Source of the DNA: Blastococcus sp.
Lineage (GTDB): Bacteria; Actinomycetota; Actinomycetes; Mycobacteriales; Geodermatophilaceae
DNA length: 12,471 nt
Assembly (NCBI GenBank): GCA_025963345.1
Contig: JAOPUS010000281.1
Location: forward strand, 1-12,471
Direction: 5' to 3'
Shown: one piece after another, positions 7,101 through 12,471 of the stretch
Numbering within the stretch: position 1 is the first letter of the stretch
How the letters are laid out: each line of letters starts with the position of its first letter
Program-made: the position numbers and the translations under genes
The notes under the pieces: model-generated
What the model saw: only the letters and a program-made list of their open reading frames with translations
Databases searched by the model: none
What the model was told of the DNA's origin: nothing

Positions 7101-8721
7101 GGTCGGGGATCGTCCCGCCGCTGGTGACCGCCAGCCGCTGGGCGCCGGCACGCGCGGTGAGGGTGTCGGTGACGCGGTCCCAGGTGAGCCTCGGGCGCAG
7201 CTCGGCGAAGGCGTCGGAGGGGTAGCGGCCGGCCAGCATGTCGAGGACGGCGTGCAGCGCGGAGTCGGGCAGCGAGGAGAAGGCCGCCGATCGGCGCATC
7301 ACGGTGGCCACCTCGTCGACGGTGCGTGGCCGCTCGGAGACCATCGCGACGATCTGCTGGGCGAGGACGTCGAGCGGGTTGCGCAGGTAGCGGATCGACT
7401 CGATCGCACCGGCCTTCATCCGCTCCGCGACCAGTGCGGACTGCACCAGGTCGCCGCGGTACTTGGGGAAGAGCACGCCGCGGCTGACCGCGCCGACCTG
7501 GTGGCCCGCGCGCCCGACCCGCTGGAGGCCGGAGGCGACCGTGGGCGGGGACTCGACCTGGATGACGAGGTCGACGGCGCCCATGTCGATGCCGAGCTCG
7601 AGGCTCGAGGTGGCCACCACCGCGGGCAGTCGCCCCGACTTCAGCGCCTCCTCGACGATTGCCCGCTGCTCCCGGGACACCGAGCCGTGGTGCGCGGCGG
7701 CCACCGGCTGGATGCCTTCCGGCACACCGCCGCCGGAGCCGGCCTGCGCCATCAGCGCCGCCGCGTTCGTGCCCGGCGGAACGGTCTCGCCGGTGGCCCG
7801 CTCGTAGGCCAGCTCGTTGAGCCGGCTGGTCAGCCGTTCGGCCAGCCGGCGGGAGTTGGCGAACACGATCGTGCTCCGGTGCGCCTGCACCAGGTCGAGC
7901 ACCCGCTCCTCGACCGCCGGCCAGATCGACGTCCGTGGCTGATTGCCGGCCGCCGACCCCTCGAGCTCACCGGTCGGCTGACCGAGCTCGCTCATGTCCT
8001 CGACGGGGACGACGACGGAGAGGTCCCACTCCTTGGTCGAGGGCGGCGCCACGATCCGGACCGGCCGCCCACCGGCCAGGTAGGTGGCGACCTCCTCGAT
8101 CGGGCGCACGGTGGCCGACAGCCCGATCCGCTGGGCCGGGCGTTCGAGCAGTTCGTCGAGCCTGTCGAGCGAGACCGCCAGGTGGGCGCCGCGCTTGGTG
8201 TCGGCGACGGCGTGCACCTCGTCGACGATCACCGTCTCGATCCCGCGCAACGCCTCCCGGGCCGCGCTGGTCAGCAGCAGGAACAGCGACTCGGGGGTGG
8301 TGATGAGGATGTCGGTCGGCCGGCGGGTGAAGGCGCGGCGCTCGTCGGCCGGGGTGTCACCCGACCGGATGCCCACCCGGATCTCGGGGCGGGCCAGCCC
8401 CAGCCGGGCGGCGGCCTGACCGATCCCGGTGAGAGGAGCCCGCAGGTTGCGCTCGACGTCGACGGCCAGTGCCTTCAGCGGCGAGACGTAGAGGACGCGG
8501 CAGCGCAGCTGTTCCTCGGGCGGCGGGGGAGTGGCGGCCAGCCGGTCGAGTGACCACAGGAACGCGGCGAGCGTCTTGCCCGACCCGGTCGGCGCGACGA
8601 CGAGAGCGTGCTCGCCGCTGCTGATCGCGTCCCACGCGCCGTCCTGGGCGGGAGTGGGCTGCACGAACGCGCCGGTGAACCAGGCCCGGGTGGCCTCGGA
8701 GAACCGGTCGAGTGCAGACAC
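4135..8721 (-). CDS. lhr: Lhr, large ATP-dependent DNA repair helicase
   Basis: This 1528-aa protein is a full-length Lhr, a superfamily-2 3'-to-5' DNA translocase/helicase that unwinds RNA:DNA hybrids in mycobacteria. Motif I is APTGSGKT (43-50), motif II DEVH (167-170), motif III SAT (202-204); TSSLELGIDM follows near 371, and motif VI is QRVGRAGH (400-407). Winged-helix and beta-barrel parts of Lhr-core follow, to about residue 860. The long C-terminal domain then runs to the end, with a Gly/Arg/Pro-rich basic linker at about 1250-1300. Mycobacterial Lhr is about 1510 aa, so nothing is missing. The open frame extends 370 codons further upstream, but that part lies antisense to the acyl-CoA dehydrogenase gene. 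I chose the GTG at 8721 because VSALDRFSEATRAWF begins the domain and a -10-like hexamer lies 7 nt before it. Probable partner of nei2. Confidence 0.95.
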   Translation of the reverse strand: MSALDRFSEATRAWFTGAFVQPTPAQDGAWDAISSGEHALVVAPTGSGKTLAAFLWSLDRLAATPPPPEEQLRCRVLYVSPLKALAVDVERNLRAPLTGIGQAAARLGLARPEIRVGIRSGDTPADERRAFTRRPTDILITTPESLFLLLTSAAREALRGIETVIVDEVHAVADTKRGAHLAVSLDRLDELLERPAQRIGLSATVRPIEEVATYLAGGRPVRIVAPPSTKEWDLSVVVPVEDMSELGQPTGELEGSAAGNQPRTSIWPAVEERVLDLVQAHRSTIVFANSRRLAERLTSRLNELAYERATGETVPPGTNAAALMAQAGSGGGVPEGIQPVAAAHHGSVSREQRAIVEEALKSGRLPAVVATSSLELGIDMGAVDLVIQVESPPTVASGLQRVGRAGHQVGAVSRGVLFPKYRGDLVQSALVAERMKAGAIESIRYLRNPLDVLAQQIVAMVSERPRTVDEVATVMRRSAAFSSLPDSALHAVLDMLAGRYPSDAFAELRPRLTWDRVTDTLTARAGAQRLAVTSGGTIPDRGLFGVFLVGAEGTGGRRVGELDEEMVYESRVGDVFLLGSSSWRIQEITHDRVLVTPAPGQPGKMPFWHGDAPGRPLELGRALGAFLREVGSATPEAGLERARAAGLDAWGAANLLAYLVEQKAATGHLPDDRTLLVERFRDELGDWRLVVHSPFGAQVNAPWALVLAARLRERYGVDVASMHSDDGIVLRLPDTTGEPPEADLAVLDPDDVEREVTAEVGSSALFASRFRECAARALLLPRRDPRRRTPLWQQRQRAAQLLSVASEFSSFPITLEAAREVLQDVYDVPGLVELMRDVRSRKVRVVDVQTDSASPFAQSLLFGYVGQFLYEGDAPLAERRAQALALDTGLLAELLGRSELRELLDAEAMSEVEAELQRLPEQRRPRDIDGATDLLRGVGDLTADEAAARGVPQAWLDELVASRRALQVRIAGEERYVAIEDAGRLRDALGTALPVGVPEVFTEPVADPLGDLVGRYARTHGPFQPTETAIRLGLGVAVVAATLHRLSGTGRLVTGEFRPGGSGQEWCDAEVLRSIRRRSLAKLRQEVEPVPIGTLARFTPSWQGVGGRMRGTDGVLAVVEQLAGALVPASALESLVLPARVRDYSPAMLDELTSAGEVLWAGAGGLPGGDGWISLVPADLAPLLLPEPLEVPDGGGPILEQLAGGQALFFRGLSDLVGATDDAAMADLVWDLVWAGVLTNDTLAPLRTRLGGGGTHRSRPAAPRARTAGTRYGRARLGRPAMPTRTGPPTVAGRWSRLPEREPNATRRTTARTEALLERHGVLTRGAVMAEQVVGGFSAVYPVLRAFEENNRARRGYFVETLGAAQFGTPGSIDRLRTFASPDRVPGGAVVLAATDPANVYGAALPWPERPAAGDPDAVDVGEGTGSGRRAATGHRAGRKAGALVVLVDGDLVLYVERGGKTLLSWTEDEHVLKEAATALSSAVSAGALGRMVVQKADGASVHESTPLSAALQAAGFAATPRGLRLRG

Positions 8722-8728
8722 GTCGTCC

Positions 8729-8734
8729 AGTGTC
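8729..8734 (-). promoter_or_regulatory. Candidate leaderless -10 element of lhr
   Basis: On the minus strand, GACACT lies 7 nt before the GTG start within GGACACTGGA, the 10-mer also found before nei2. Upstream, GTCGTACCC (8740-8748) lies 18 nt before the start, matching the AlkA-like gene. GTGTCGTAC-N7-GACACT resembles a weak RecA-NDp (PafBC) promoter in spacing. The 90-bp gap 8722-8811 is shared with the divergent acyl-CoA dehydrogenase gene. Confidence 0.4.
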
Positions 8735-8798
8735 CACGGGGGTACGACACTCCGCCGCGGGCTGCGCGGGTCCGTCTGGGACCGTTCGGCAGCTCGGG

Positions 8799-8804
8799 CA
8801 GACT
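8799..8804 (+). promoter_or_regulatory. Candidate leaderless -10 element of the acyl-CoA dehydrogenase gene
   Basis: CAGACT lies 7 nt before the ATG at 8812, with no Shine-Dalgarno sequence in between. This fits a leaderless mRNA read away from lhr. No clear -35 element is visible. Confidence 0.4.
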
Positions 8805-8811
8805 GTGTGGC

Positions 8812-9957
8812 ATGCGCCACTCCCTCTACGAGCCCGAGCACGAGGAATTCCGGGCCATGGTCCGGGCCTGGGCCGAGAAGACCGTCCTCCCCTTCCACGG
8901 CCAGTGGGAGAAGGACGGGATCGTGCCGCGCGACGTCTGGCTCTCCGGCGGCACGCAGGGGCTGCTCGGCATGGACGTCGACGAGCAGTACGGCGGCGGG
9001 GGCGTCCGCGACTTCCGCTACAACGCCGTCATCGACGAGGAGATGACCCGCATCGGTGCGAGCGGCGTCGGCTTCGGGCTGCACAACGACGTCGTCGGCC
9101 CGTACCTGCGCGACCTCGCCACCGACGAGCAGAAGCAACGCTGGCTGCCCGGTTTCACCCGTGGCGAGCTGATCACCGCCATCGCCATGACCGAGCCCGG
9201 CGCCGGCAGCGACCTGCAGGGCATCCAGACCAGTGCGCGCAAGGACGGCGACGGCTGGGTGCTGAGCGGTTCGAAGACGTTCATCACCAACGGCATCAAC
9301 GCCGACCTGGTCGTCGTCGTCGCCAGGACCGACCCGGAGGCCGCCGGTTCCAAGGGCATCAGCCTGCTCGTCGTCGAGCGGGACATGCCGGGCTTCAGCC
9401 GCGGTCGCAACCTCGACAAGGTCGGCCTCAAGGCCCAGGACACCGCGGAGCTGTTCTTCGACGAGGTGCGGGTGCCGGCCGAGAATCTGCTCGGCACCGA
9501 GAACGGAGGCTTCTACCACCTGATGGAGAACCTGCCCCAGGAGCGGCTGTCGATCGCCGTGGGCGCCGTGGCCTCGGCCGAGACGGTGCTGGCGCACACG
9601 CGTGAGTACGTCACCGGCCGGAAGGCGTTCGGCAGGCCGGTCTCCTCGTTCCAGAACACCCGCTTCGTCCTGGCCGAGCTGCACACCGAGACGACGATCG
9701 CGCGCACGTTCGTCGACGAATGCGTCCGGCAGCTCAACACCGGCGAGCTCACCGCGGTCGACGCCTCGATGGCGAAGTACTGGACGACCGAGCTCCAGAA
9801 CAAGGTCGCCGACCGCTGCCTGCAGCTGCACGGCGGTTACGGCTACATGGACGAGTACCCGGTCTCGAAGGCCTGGCGCGACGCGCGGGTCCAGTCGATC
9901 TACGGCGGCACGAACGAGATCATGAAGGAGATCATCGGCCGCTCCCTGGGGCTGTGA
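8812..9957 (+). CDS. Acyl-CoA dehydrogenase, long-chain (LCAD) type
   Basis: This 381-aa FAD enzyme should catalyse the first step of fatty acid beta-oxidation, making the trans-2-enoyl-CoA and passing electrons to electron-transfer flavoprotein. The family signature AMTEPGAGSDLQGI is at 125-138. The catalytic base is probably Glu244 in LPQERL, the position used by long-chain and isovaleryl enzymes. The usual medium-chain site near the C-terminus reads IYGGTNEIMKE, with Gly instead of Glu. C-terminal segments QLHGGYGYMDEYPV and ARVQSIYGGTNEIM closely resemble mammalian LCAD. The start is the ATG at 8812; the longer open frame upstream has no family similarity. Its TGA overlaps the transporter start by 4 bp (GTGA), which suggests one transcript and coupled translation. 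Substrate chain length is inferred from similarity only. Confidence 0.93.
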   Translation: MRHSLYEPEHEEFRAMVRAWAEKTVLPFHGQWEKDGIVPRDVWLSGGTQGLLGMDVDEQYGGGGVRDFRYNAVIDEEMTRIGASGVGFGLHNDVVGPYLRDLATDEQKQRWLPGFTRGELITAIAMTEPGAGSDLQGIQTSARKDGDGWVLSGSKTFITNGINADLVVVVARTDPEAAGSKGISLLVVERDMPGFSRGRNLDKVGLKAQDTAELFFDEVRVPAENLLGTENGGFYHLMENLPQERLSIAVGAVASAETVLAHTREYVTGRKAFGRPVSSFQNTRFVLAELHTETTIARTFVDECVRQLNTGELTAVDASMAKYWTTELQNKVADRCLQLHGGYGYMDEYPVSKAWRDARVQSIYGGTNEIMKEIIGRSLGL

Positions 9958-11243
9958 CCTCCCGGTCGTCCGGGGTCCCGACGGCCCCGGACGTCGATCC
10001 GCTGGTCGTCCAGCGCCGGACCGTCGGCGTCCTCAGCGGGAGCGTGGCCCTCGCCGGGCTGGGCGTGACCGTGGGCATCACCGTGGGCGGGCTGCTCGCC
10101 CGTGACGTCGCCGGCACCGACAGCGCGGCGGGGCTGGGGCAGACCGTGGGTGTGCTCGGAGCGGCCGTGATCGCCGTCCCGCTGGCGCGGATCAGCGACC
10201 GGGCCGGCCGCAGGACCGGGCTTGCGACCGGTTACCTCGTCGCCGTCCTCGGTGCCGTGCTGGCCGTGGTCGCCGCGGCCCTCTCCTCCCTGCCGCTGCT
10301 CCTGGTCGGGCTGTTCGGTTTCGGTGCCGCCACGGCCTGCGGGCTGCAGGCGCGCTACGCCGCCGCTGACCTCGCCCTGCCCGAGCGCCGGGGGCGAGAC
10401 CTGTCCCTGGTCGTGTGGGCGACGACGGTCGGCTCGGTGCTCGGGCCCAATCTCGCCGGGCCCGGGGCCGACCTCGGCCGCTCACTCGGCCTGCCGGCGC
10501 TCGGTGGCGCGTTCGCCGTGTCCGCCGTGGTGTTCGGCCTCGTGGCCGTGGCCGTCATGACGCTGCTGCGCCCCGACCCCTTGCTGCTCGCGCGGCGGCT
10601 GGGGAGCGGCGGAACGGGCATCCGGCGCCGTGGTGCGACCGGGGCGGCGGTCCGCGCGGTCTGGGCCTCACCGGGAGGTCGGTTGGGCCTCACGTCAGTG
10701 GTCGTCTCCCACTCCGTCATGGTCGGCGTGATGGTCATGACGCCGGTGCACATGGGGCACGCCGGCGGCTCAGCGGGGACGACGCTGCGGGTCATCGGCC
10801 TGGTCATCAGCGTGCACGTGGCCGGCATGTACCTCTTCTCACCCCTCGTCGGCCTGCTGGCCGACCGGGCCGGTCACCGGACGACGGTCGCGATCGGCGG
10901 GGGCCTCCTGCTCGCCGCGGCCGCACTGGCCGGCACCGCCCCGCCGGGCGCGGCCGTCCAACTGGGCGCCGGCCTCCTGCTGCTCGGACTCGGTTGGTCC
11001 TGCGGTCTGATCGCCGGGTCCACGCTGGTCACCGAGTCGGTAGGGGCGGATCTGCGGCCGACGGCGCAGGGCGGCACCGACCTGCTGATGGGACTGGGCG
11101 CCGCGCTGGCGGGGGTGGTCGGTGGCCCCCTGCTCGCCGTCGGCGGCTTCGGCCTGGTGTCCGGGGTCTCGGCCGTCCTGGTCCTGCCGCTCGCGGTGGT
11201 GTGGCTGAGCGGACGGCAGCCCGCGGTTCAGCGACCGCGGTAG
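9954..11243 (+). CDS. MFS transporter, 12-helix type
   Basis: This 429-aa integral membrane protein belongs to the major facilitator superfamily. About 12 hydrophobic helices can be drawn. The loop 2-3 motif A is seen as RISDRAGRR (79-87), and a degenerate second copy in the C-terminal half reads LVGLLADRAGHRT (298-310), the internal symmetry expected of the family. A cytoplasmic loop rich in Arg and Gly (about 205-245) separates the halves. The GTG start at 9954 overlaps the acyl-CoA dehydrogenase stop by 4 bp, so the two are probably co-transcribed. The longer open frame upstream is a shadow of that gene. A multidrug- or metabolite-efflux role would be typical, but no substrate can be read from the sequence. 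The last codons overlap an antisense microprotein gene by 16 bp and include a hairpin. Confidence 0.9.
   Translation: MTSRSSGVPTAPDVDPLVVQRRTVGVLSGSVALAGLGVTVGITVGGLLARDVAGTDSAAGLGQTVGVLGAAVIAVPLARISDRAGRRTGLATGYLVAVLGAVLAVVAAALSSLPLLLVGLFGFGAATACGLQARYAAADLALPERRGRDLSLVVWATTVGSVLGPNLAGPGADLGRSLGLPALGGAFAVSAVVFGLVAVAVMTLLRPDPLLLARRLGSGGTGIRRRGATGAAVRAVWASPGGRLGLTSVVVSHSVMVGVMVMTPVHMGHAGGSAGTTLRVIGLVISVHVAGMYLFSPLVGLLADRAGHRTTVAIGGGLLLAAAALAGTAPPGAAVQLGAGLLLLGLGWSCGLIAGSTLVTESVGADLRPTAQGGTDLLMGLGAALAGVVGGPLLAVGGFGLVSGVSAVLVLPLAVVWLSGRQPAVQRPR
11221..11240. terminator. Hairpin at the convergent gene ends, possible two-way terminator
   Basis: CCGCGGT and ACCGCGG form a perfect 7-bp stem around the 6-nt loop TCAGCG. 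It holds the last codons of the transporter, just before its TAG at 11241. The minus-strand TGA of the microprotein lies in the loop (11228-11230). On the plus strand TAGTTCTT follows, a partial T-run. It could stop transcription from both sides. Confidence 0.35.
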
Positions 11244-11338
11244 TTCTTGATCAGCAGGACGACGGACACGAGCAGCGCCACGACGATCGCGATCTGCAGC
11301 ACCACGTCCAGGCCTGTGGAACCCGTGCCGGGAATCAT
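11228..11338 (-). CDS. 36-aa single-pass membrane microprotein
   Basis: I do not recognise this gene by name. The product starts MIPGTGSTGLD, runs into a strongly hydrophobic helix (about residues 12-30: VVLQIAIVVALLVSVVLLI), and ends KNYRGR. The positive tail predicts the N-terminus outside and the C-terminus in the cytoplasm. It is supported by a clean frame from ATG to TGA, the typical membrane-microprotein layout, and a good -10 element (TAGGCT) exactly 6 nt before the ATG. It is convergent with the transporter, overlapping by 16 bp, and divergent from the DUF3046 gene, 58 bp away. Small proteins of this kind often modulate a membrane complex or transporter, but no partner can be named from sequence. 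The alternative is a chance frame inside a promoter region; the coincidence of helix, charge and promoter makes that less likely. Confidence 0.66.
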   Translation of the reverse strand: MIPGTGSTGLDVVLQIAIVVALLVSVVLLIKNYRGR

Positions 11339-11344
11339 GGTCCG

Positions 11345-11356
11345 AGCCTAGAGCGC
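11345..11356 (-). promoter_or_regulatory. Leaderless promoter of the microprotein gene
   Basis: Read on the minus strand, TAGGCT matches the actinobacterial -10 consensus TANNNT and is followed by CGGACC and then the ATG at 11338. No ribosome site is present. The element shares the 58-bp gap 11339-11396 with the divergent DUF3046 promoter. Confidence 0.5.
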
Positions 11357-11384
11357 GGTGGGGCACGAGCGGGCCCTCGCAGGT

Positions 11385-11390
11385 TAGCGT
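11385..11390 (+). promoter_or_regulatory. Leaderless -10 element of the DUF3046 gene
   Basis: TAGCGT fits TANNNT and lies 6 nt before the GTG at 11397. The same hexamer serves as the -10 in the damage-type recA promoter at 11742. No RecA-NDp -35 motif precedes it here. Confidence 0.5.
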
Positions 11391-11396
11391 CGGGCC

Positions 11397-11591
11397 GTGC
11401 GCCTGCAGGAGTTCTGGTCCCGGCTCGACCGTCAGTTCGGGGCGATGCGTGCCCACAGCGTGGCGCGTGACCACGTCTTCGCCGCGCTGGGCGGCCGCAC
11501 GGCGATCGACGCGATCGACGCCGGTCTGCCCGTCCGGAAGGTCTGGCTGGCCATCTGCGAGGAGTACGAGGTACCCGCCAAGGAGCGCTGA
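11397..11591 (+). CDS. DUF3046 family protein
   Basis: This 64-aa soluble protein of unknown function starts MRLQEFWSRLDRQFG and contains the conserved stretch ARDHVFAALGGRTAIDAIDAG followed by VWLAICEEYEVP. These features and its place just upstream of recA identify the actinobacterial DUF3046 family; the M. tuberculosis counterpart is Rv2738c. It looks mainly alpha-helical, with no membrane segment or metal motif. The GTG start lies 6 nt after a -10 element, so the mRNA is probably leaderless. The stop is 195 bp before the recA start, and recA has its own two promoters, so co-transcription is possible but not needed. A function connected with RecA is only a guess from conserved neighbourhood. 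Confidence 0.9.
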   Translation: MRLQEFWSRLDRQFGAMRAHSVARDHVFAALGGRTAIDAIDAGLPVRKVWLAICEEYEVPAKER

Positions 11592-11650
11592 CGTGCTGCG
11601 CCGAGGGGTGCCACTGCGCGCCGGCGGCGGACGGCGTGTCGGCCTAGCAC

Positions 11651-11666
11651 TCGAACAGGTGTTCGT
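11651..11666 (+). promoter_or_regulatory. LexA operator (SOS box) of recA
   Basis: TCGAACAGGTGTTCGT has the inverted halves TCGAAC and GTTCG spaced by four bases, matching the actinobacterial SOS box TCGAAC-N4-GTTCGA with one mismatch at the end. It lies 121 bp before recA and just upstream of a -10-like TACAGT at 11669-11674, so bound LexA would cover the -35 region and block that promoter. Confidence 0.9.
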
Positions 11667-11668
11667 CC

Positions 11669-11674
11669 TACAGT
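11669..11674 (+). promoter_or_regulatory. LexA-controlled recA promoter, -10 element
   Basis: TACAGT fits TANNNT and follows the LexA box by 2 bp. A start near 11681 would give a leader of about 105 nt. The layout matches the SOS-controlled promoter of mycobacterial recA. Confidence 0.6.
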
Positions 11675-11724
11675 GGCGTCCACAGGCAGGTCGGCTCTCC
11701 ACAGACCCAGCTGCGATCCGAAAA

Positions 11725-11747
11725 CTGTCGGTGCCTCGCCCTAGCGT
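11725..11747 (+). promoter_or_regulatory. LexA-independent (RecA-NDp, PafBC-type) recA promoter
   Basis: CTGTCGGTG, eight bases, then TAGCGT matches the published mycobacterial motif TTGTCRGTG-N8-TANNNT with one mismatch in the first base. PafBC uses this motif to activate many DNA-repair genes after damage. A start near 11754 leaves a leader of about 33 nt. The ribosome site GAAGGTGAG (11774-11782) is well placed for the ATG at 11787. Confidence 0.85.
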
Positions 11748-11786
11748 CGGACCCGACCCGCTTCCCGCGAACCGAAGGTGAGCACC

Positions 11787-12471
11787 ATGGCAACGCTCGA
11801 CCGCAACAAGGCCCTCGACATGGCCCTCGCCCAGATCGACAAGCAGTTCGGCAAGGGTTCCGTCATGCGCCTGGGCGACAGCCCCGAGGTGGCCATGAAG
11901 GTCATTCCGACCGGCTCGATCGCCCTCGACATCGCGCTGGGCATCGGTGGTCTGCCGCGTGGCCGGGTCGTCGAGGTCTACGGCCCGGAGTCCTCCGGTA
12001 AGACCACGGTCGCCCTGCACGCGGTGGCGAACGCCCAGGCCGCCGGCGGCATCGCGGCCTTCATCGACGCCGAGCACGCGCTCGACCCGGACTACGCCCG
12101 TGCCATCGGCGTCGACACCGACGCCCTGCTGGTGAGCCAGCCCGACACCGGTGAGCAGGCGCTCGAGATCGCCGACATGCTGATCCGTTCCGGGGCGCTC
12201 GACATCATCGTCGTCGACTCTGTGGCGGCCCTGGTGCCCCGCGCCGAGATCGAGGGCGAGATGGGCGACAGCCACGTCGGCCTGCAGGCCCGCTTGATGA
12301 GCCAGGCGCTGCGCAAGATCACCGGTGCGCTGAGCAACTCGGGCACCACCATGATCTTCATCAACCAGCTGCGCGAGAAGGTGGGCGTCGTCTACGGCTC
12401 GCCCGAGGTCACCACCGGTGGTCGCGCGCTGAAGTTCTACTCGTCGGTCCGTCTCGACGTGCGCCGCATCG
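11787..12471 (+). CDS. recA: RecA recombinase (3' end beyond window)
   Basis: The first 228 codons of RecA are present; the gene runs off the window edge. RecA forms ATP-dependent filaments on single-stranded DNA, drives strand exchange and triggers LexA self-cleavage. Visible marks are the N-terminal helix (DRNKALDMALAQIDKQFGKG), Walker A GPESSGKT at 66-73, the FIDAEHALDP segment, Walker B IIVVDSVAALVP, the loop-1 region around EGEMGDSHVGLQ, and the loop-2 region from INQLREKVGVVYGSPE to TTGGRALKFYSS. The coding sequence is uninterrupted as far as it goes. The M. tuberculosis intein site lies further downstream, so an intein there can be neither seen nor excluded. The ATG follows the ribosome site GAAGGTGAG. 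Control is by LexA and probably PafBC. Confidence 0.98.
   Translation, partial: MATLDRNKALDMALAQIDKQFGKGSVMRLGDSPEVAMKVIPTGSIALDIALGIGGLPRGRVVEVYGPESSGKTTVALHAVANAQAAGGIAAFIDAEHALDPDYARAIGVDTDALLVSQPDTGEQALEIADMLIRSGALDIIVVDSVAALVPRAEIEGEMGDSHVGLQARLMSQALRKITGALSNSGTTMIFINQLREKVGVVYGSPEVTTGGRALKFYSSVRLDVRRI

Noticed and set aside
4054..8553. Long plus-strand open frames (4054-6162 and 6553-8553)
   Set aside because: They lie antisense to lhr, whose protein is recognisable along its full length. Their translations are Gly/Arg/Ala-rich without domains, as expected for shadow frames in high-GC DNA.
8722..9831. 370-codon upstream extension of the lhr frame
   Set aside because: It is antisense to the acyl-CoA dehydrogenase gene, and known Lhr proteins begin at the chosen GTG region.
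10839..12275. 478-codon minus-strand frame across the MFS, DUF3046 and recA genes
   Set aside because: It opposes three supported genes and the recA promoter and has no recognisable domain.
1..12471. tRNA, rRNA, CRISPR array, insertion sequence or phage elements
   Set aside because: I looked for these on both strands by eye and found no cloverleaf, regular repeat-spacer pattern, transposase motif or terminal inverted repeats.

Overview
The window is high-GC DNA with the gene content and promoter style of an actinomycete. PspA, Nei2, full-length Lhr, DUF3046 and RecA lie close together, the recA control region has the two-promoter layout known from mycobacteria, and many genes start on GTG with little or no leader. 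A member of Geodermatophilaceae or a nearby lineage is my best guess. That guess rests on remembered gene order and protein similarity, not on a search.

Layout. (1) 36-881: a PspA/IM30 membrane-stress protein on the plus strand. (2) About 958-1326: remains of a cupin gene whose pieces now lie in two reading frames. (3) 1331-2185, minus strand: Nei2/Fpg-type DNA glycosylase. (4) 2283-2867 and 2903-3814, plus strand: a membrane-anchored ABM-domain protein, then an AlkA-like HhH glycosylase. (5) 3815-4134: a gene-free stretch between convergent genes. (6) 4135-8721, minus strand: the helicase Lhr, 1528 aa. (7) 8812-11243, plus strand: an LCAD-type acyl-CoA dehydrogenase overlapping by 4 bp with an MFS transporter. 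(8) 11228-11338, minus strand: an unlisted 36-aa single-pass membrane microprotein, tail to tail with the transporter. (9) 11397-11591: DUF3046 protein. (10) 11592-11786: recA control region with a LexA box and a PafBC-type (RecA-NDp) promoter. (11) 11787-end: the first 228 codons of recA.

Theme. Four of the genes act on damaged DNA: nei2, the AlkA-like gene, lhr and recA. The lhr and nei2 starts are preceded by an identical 10-mer. The lhr and AlkA-like starts share a 9-mer exactly 18 nt upstream. Both arrangements resemble weak versions of the recA damage-inducible promoter, so shared damage control is plausible but unproven. Several genes (AlkA-like, lhr, nei2, acyl-CoA dehydrogenase, microprotein, DUF3046) have a -10-like hexamer 6-7 nt before the start codon, as expected for leaderless mRNAs. 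I see no mobile element, tRNA, rRNA or CRISPR array, and no wholly new multi-gene system. The freshest items are the microprotein, the broken cupin gene, the shared promoter elements and the Glu in place of Asp in the AlkA-like protein.
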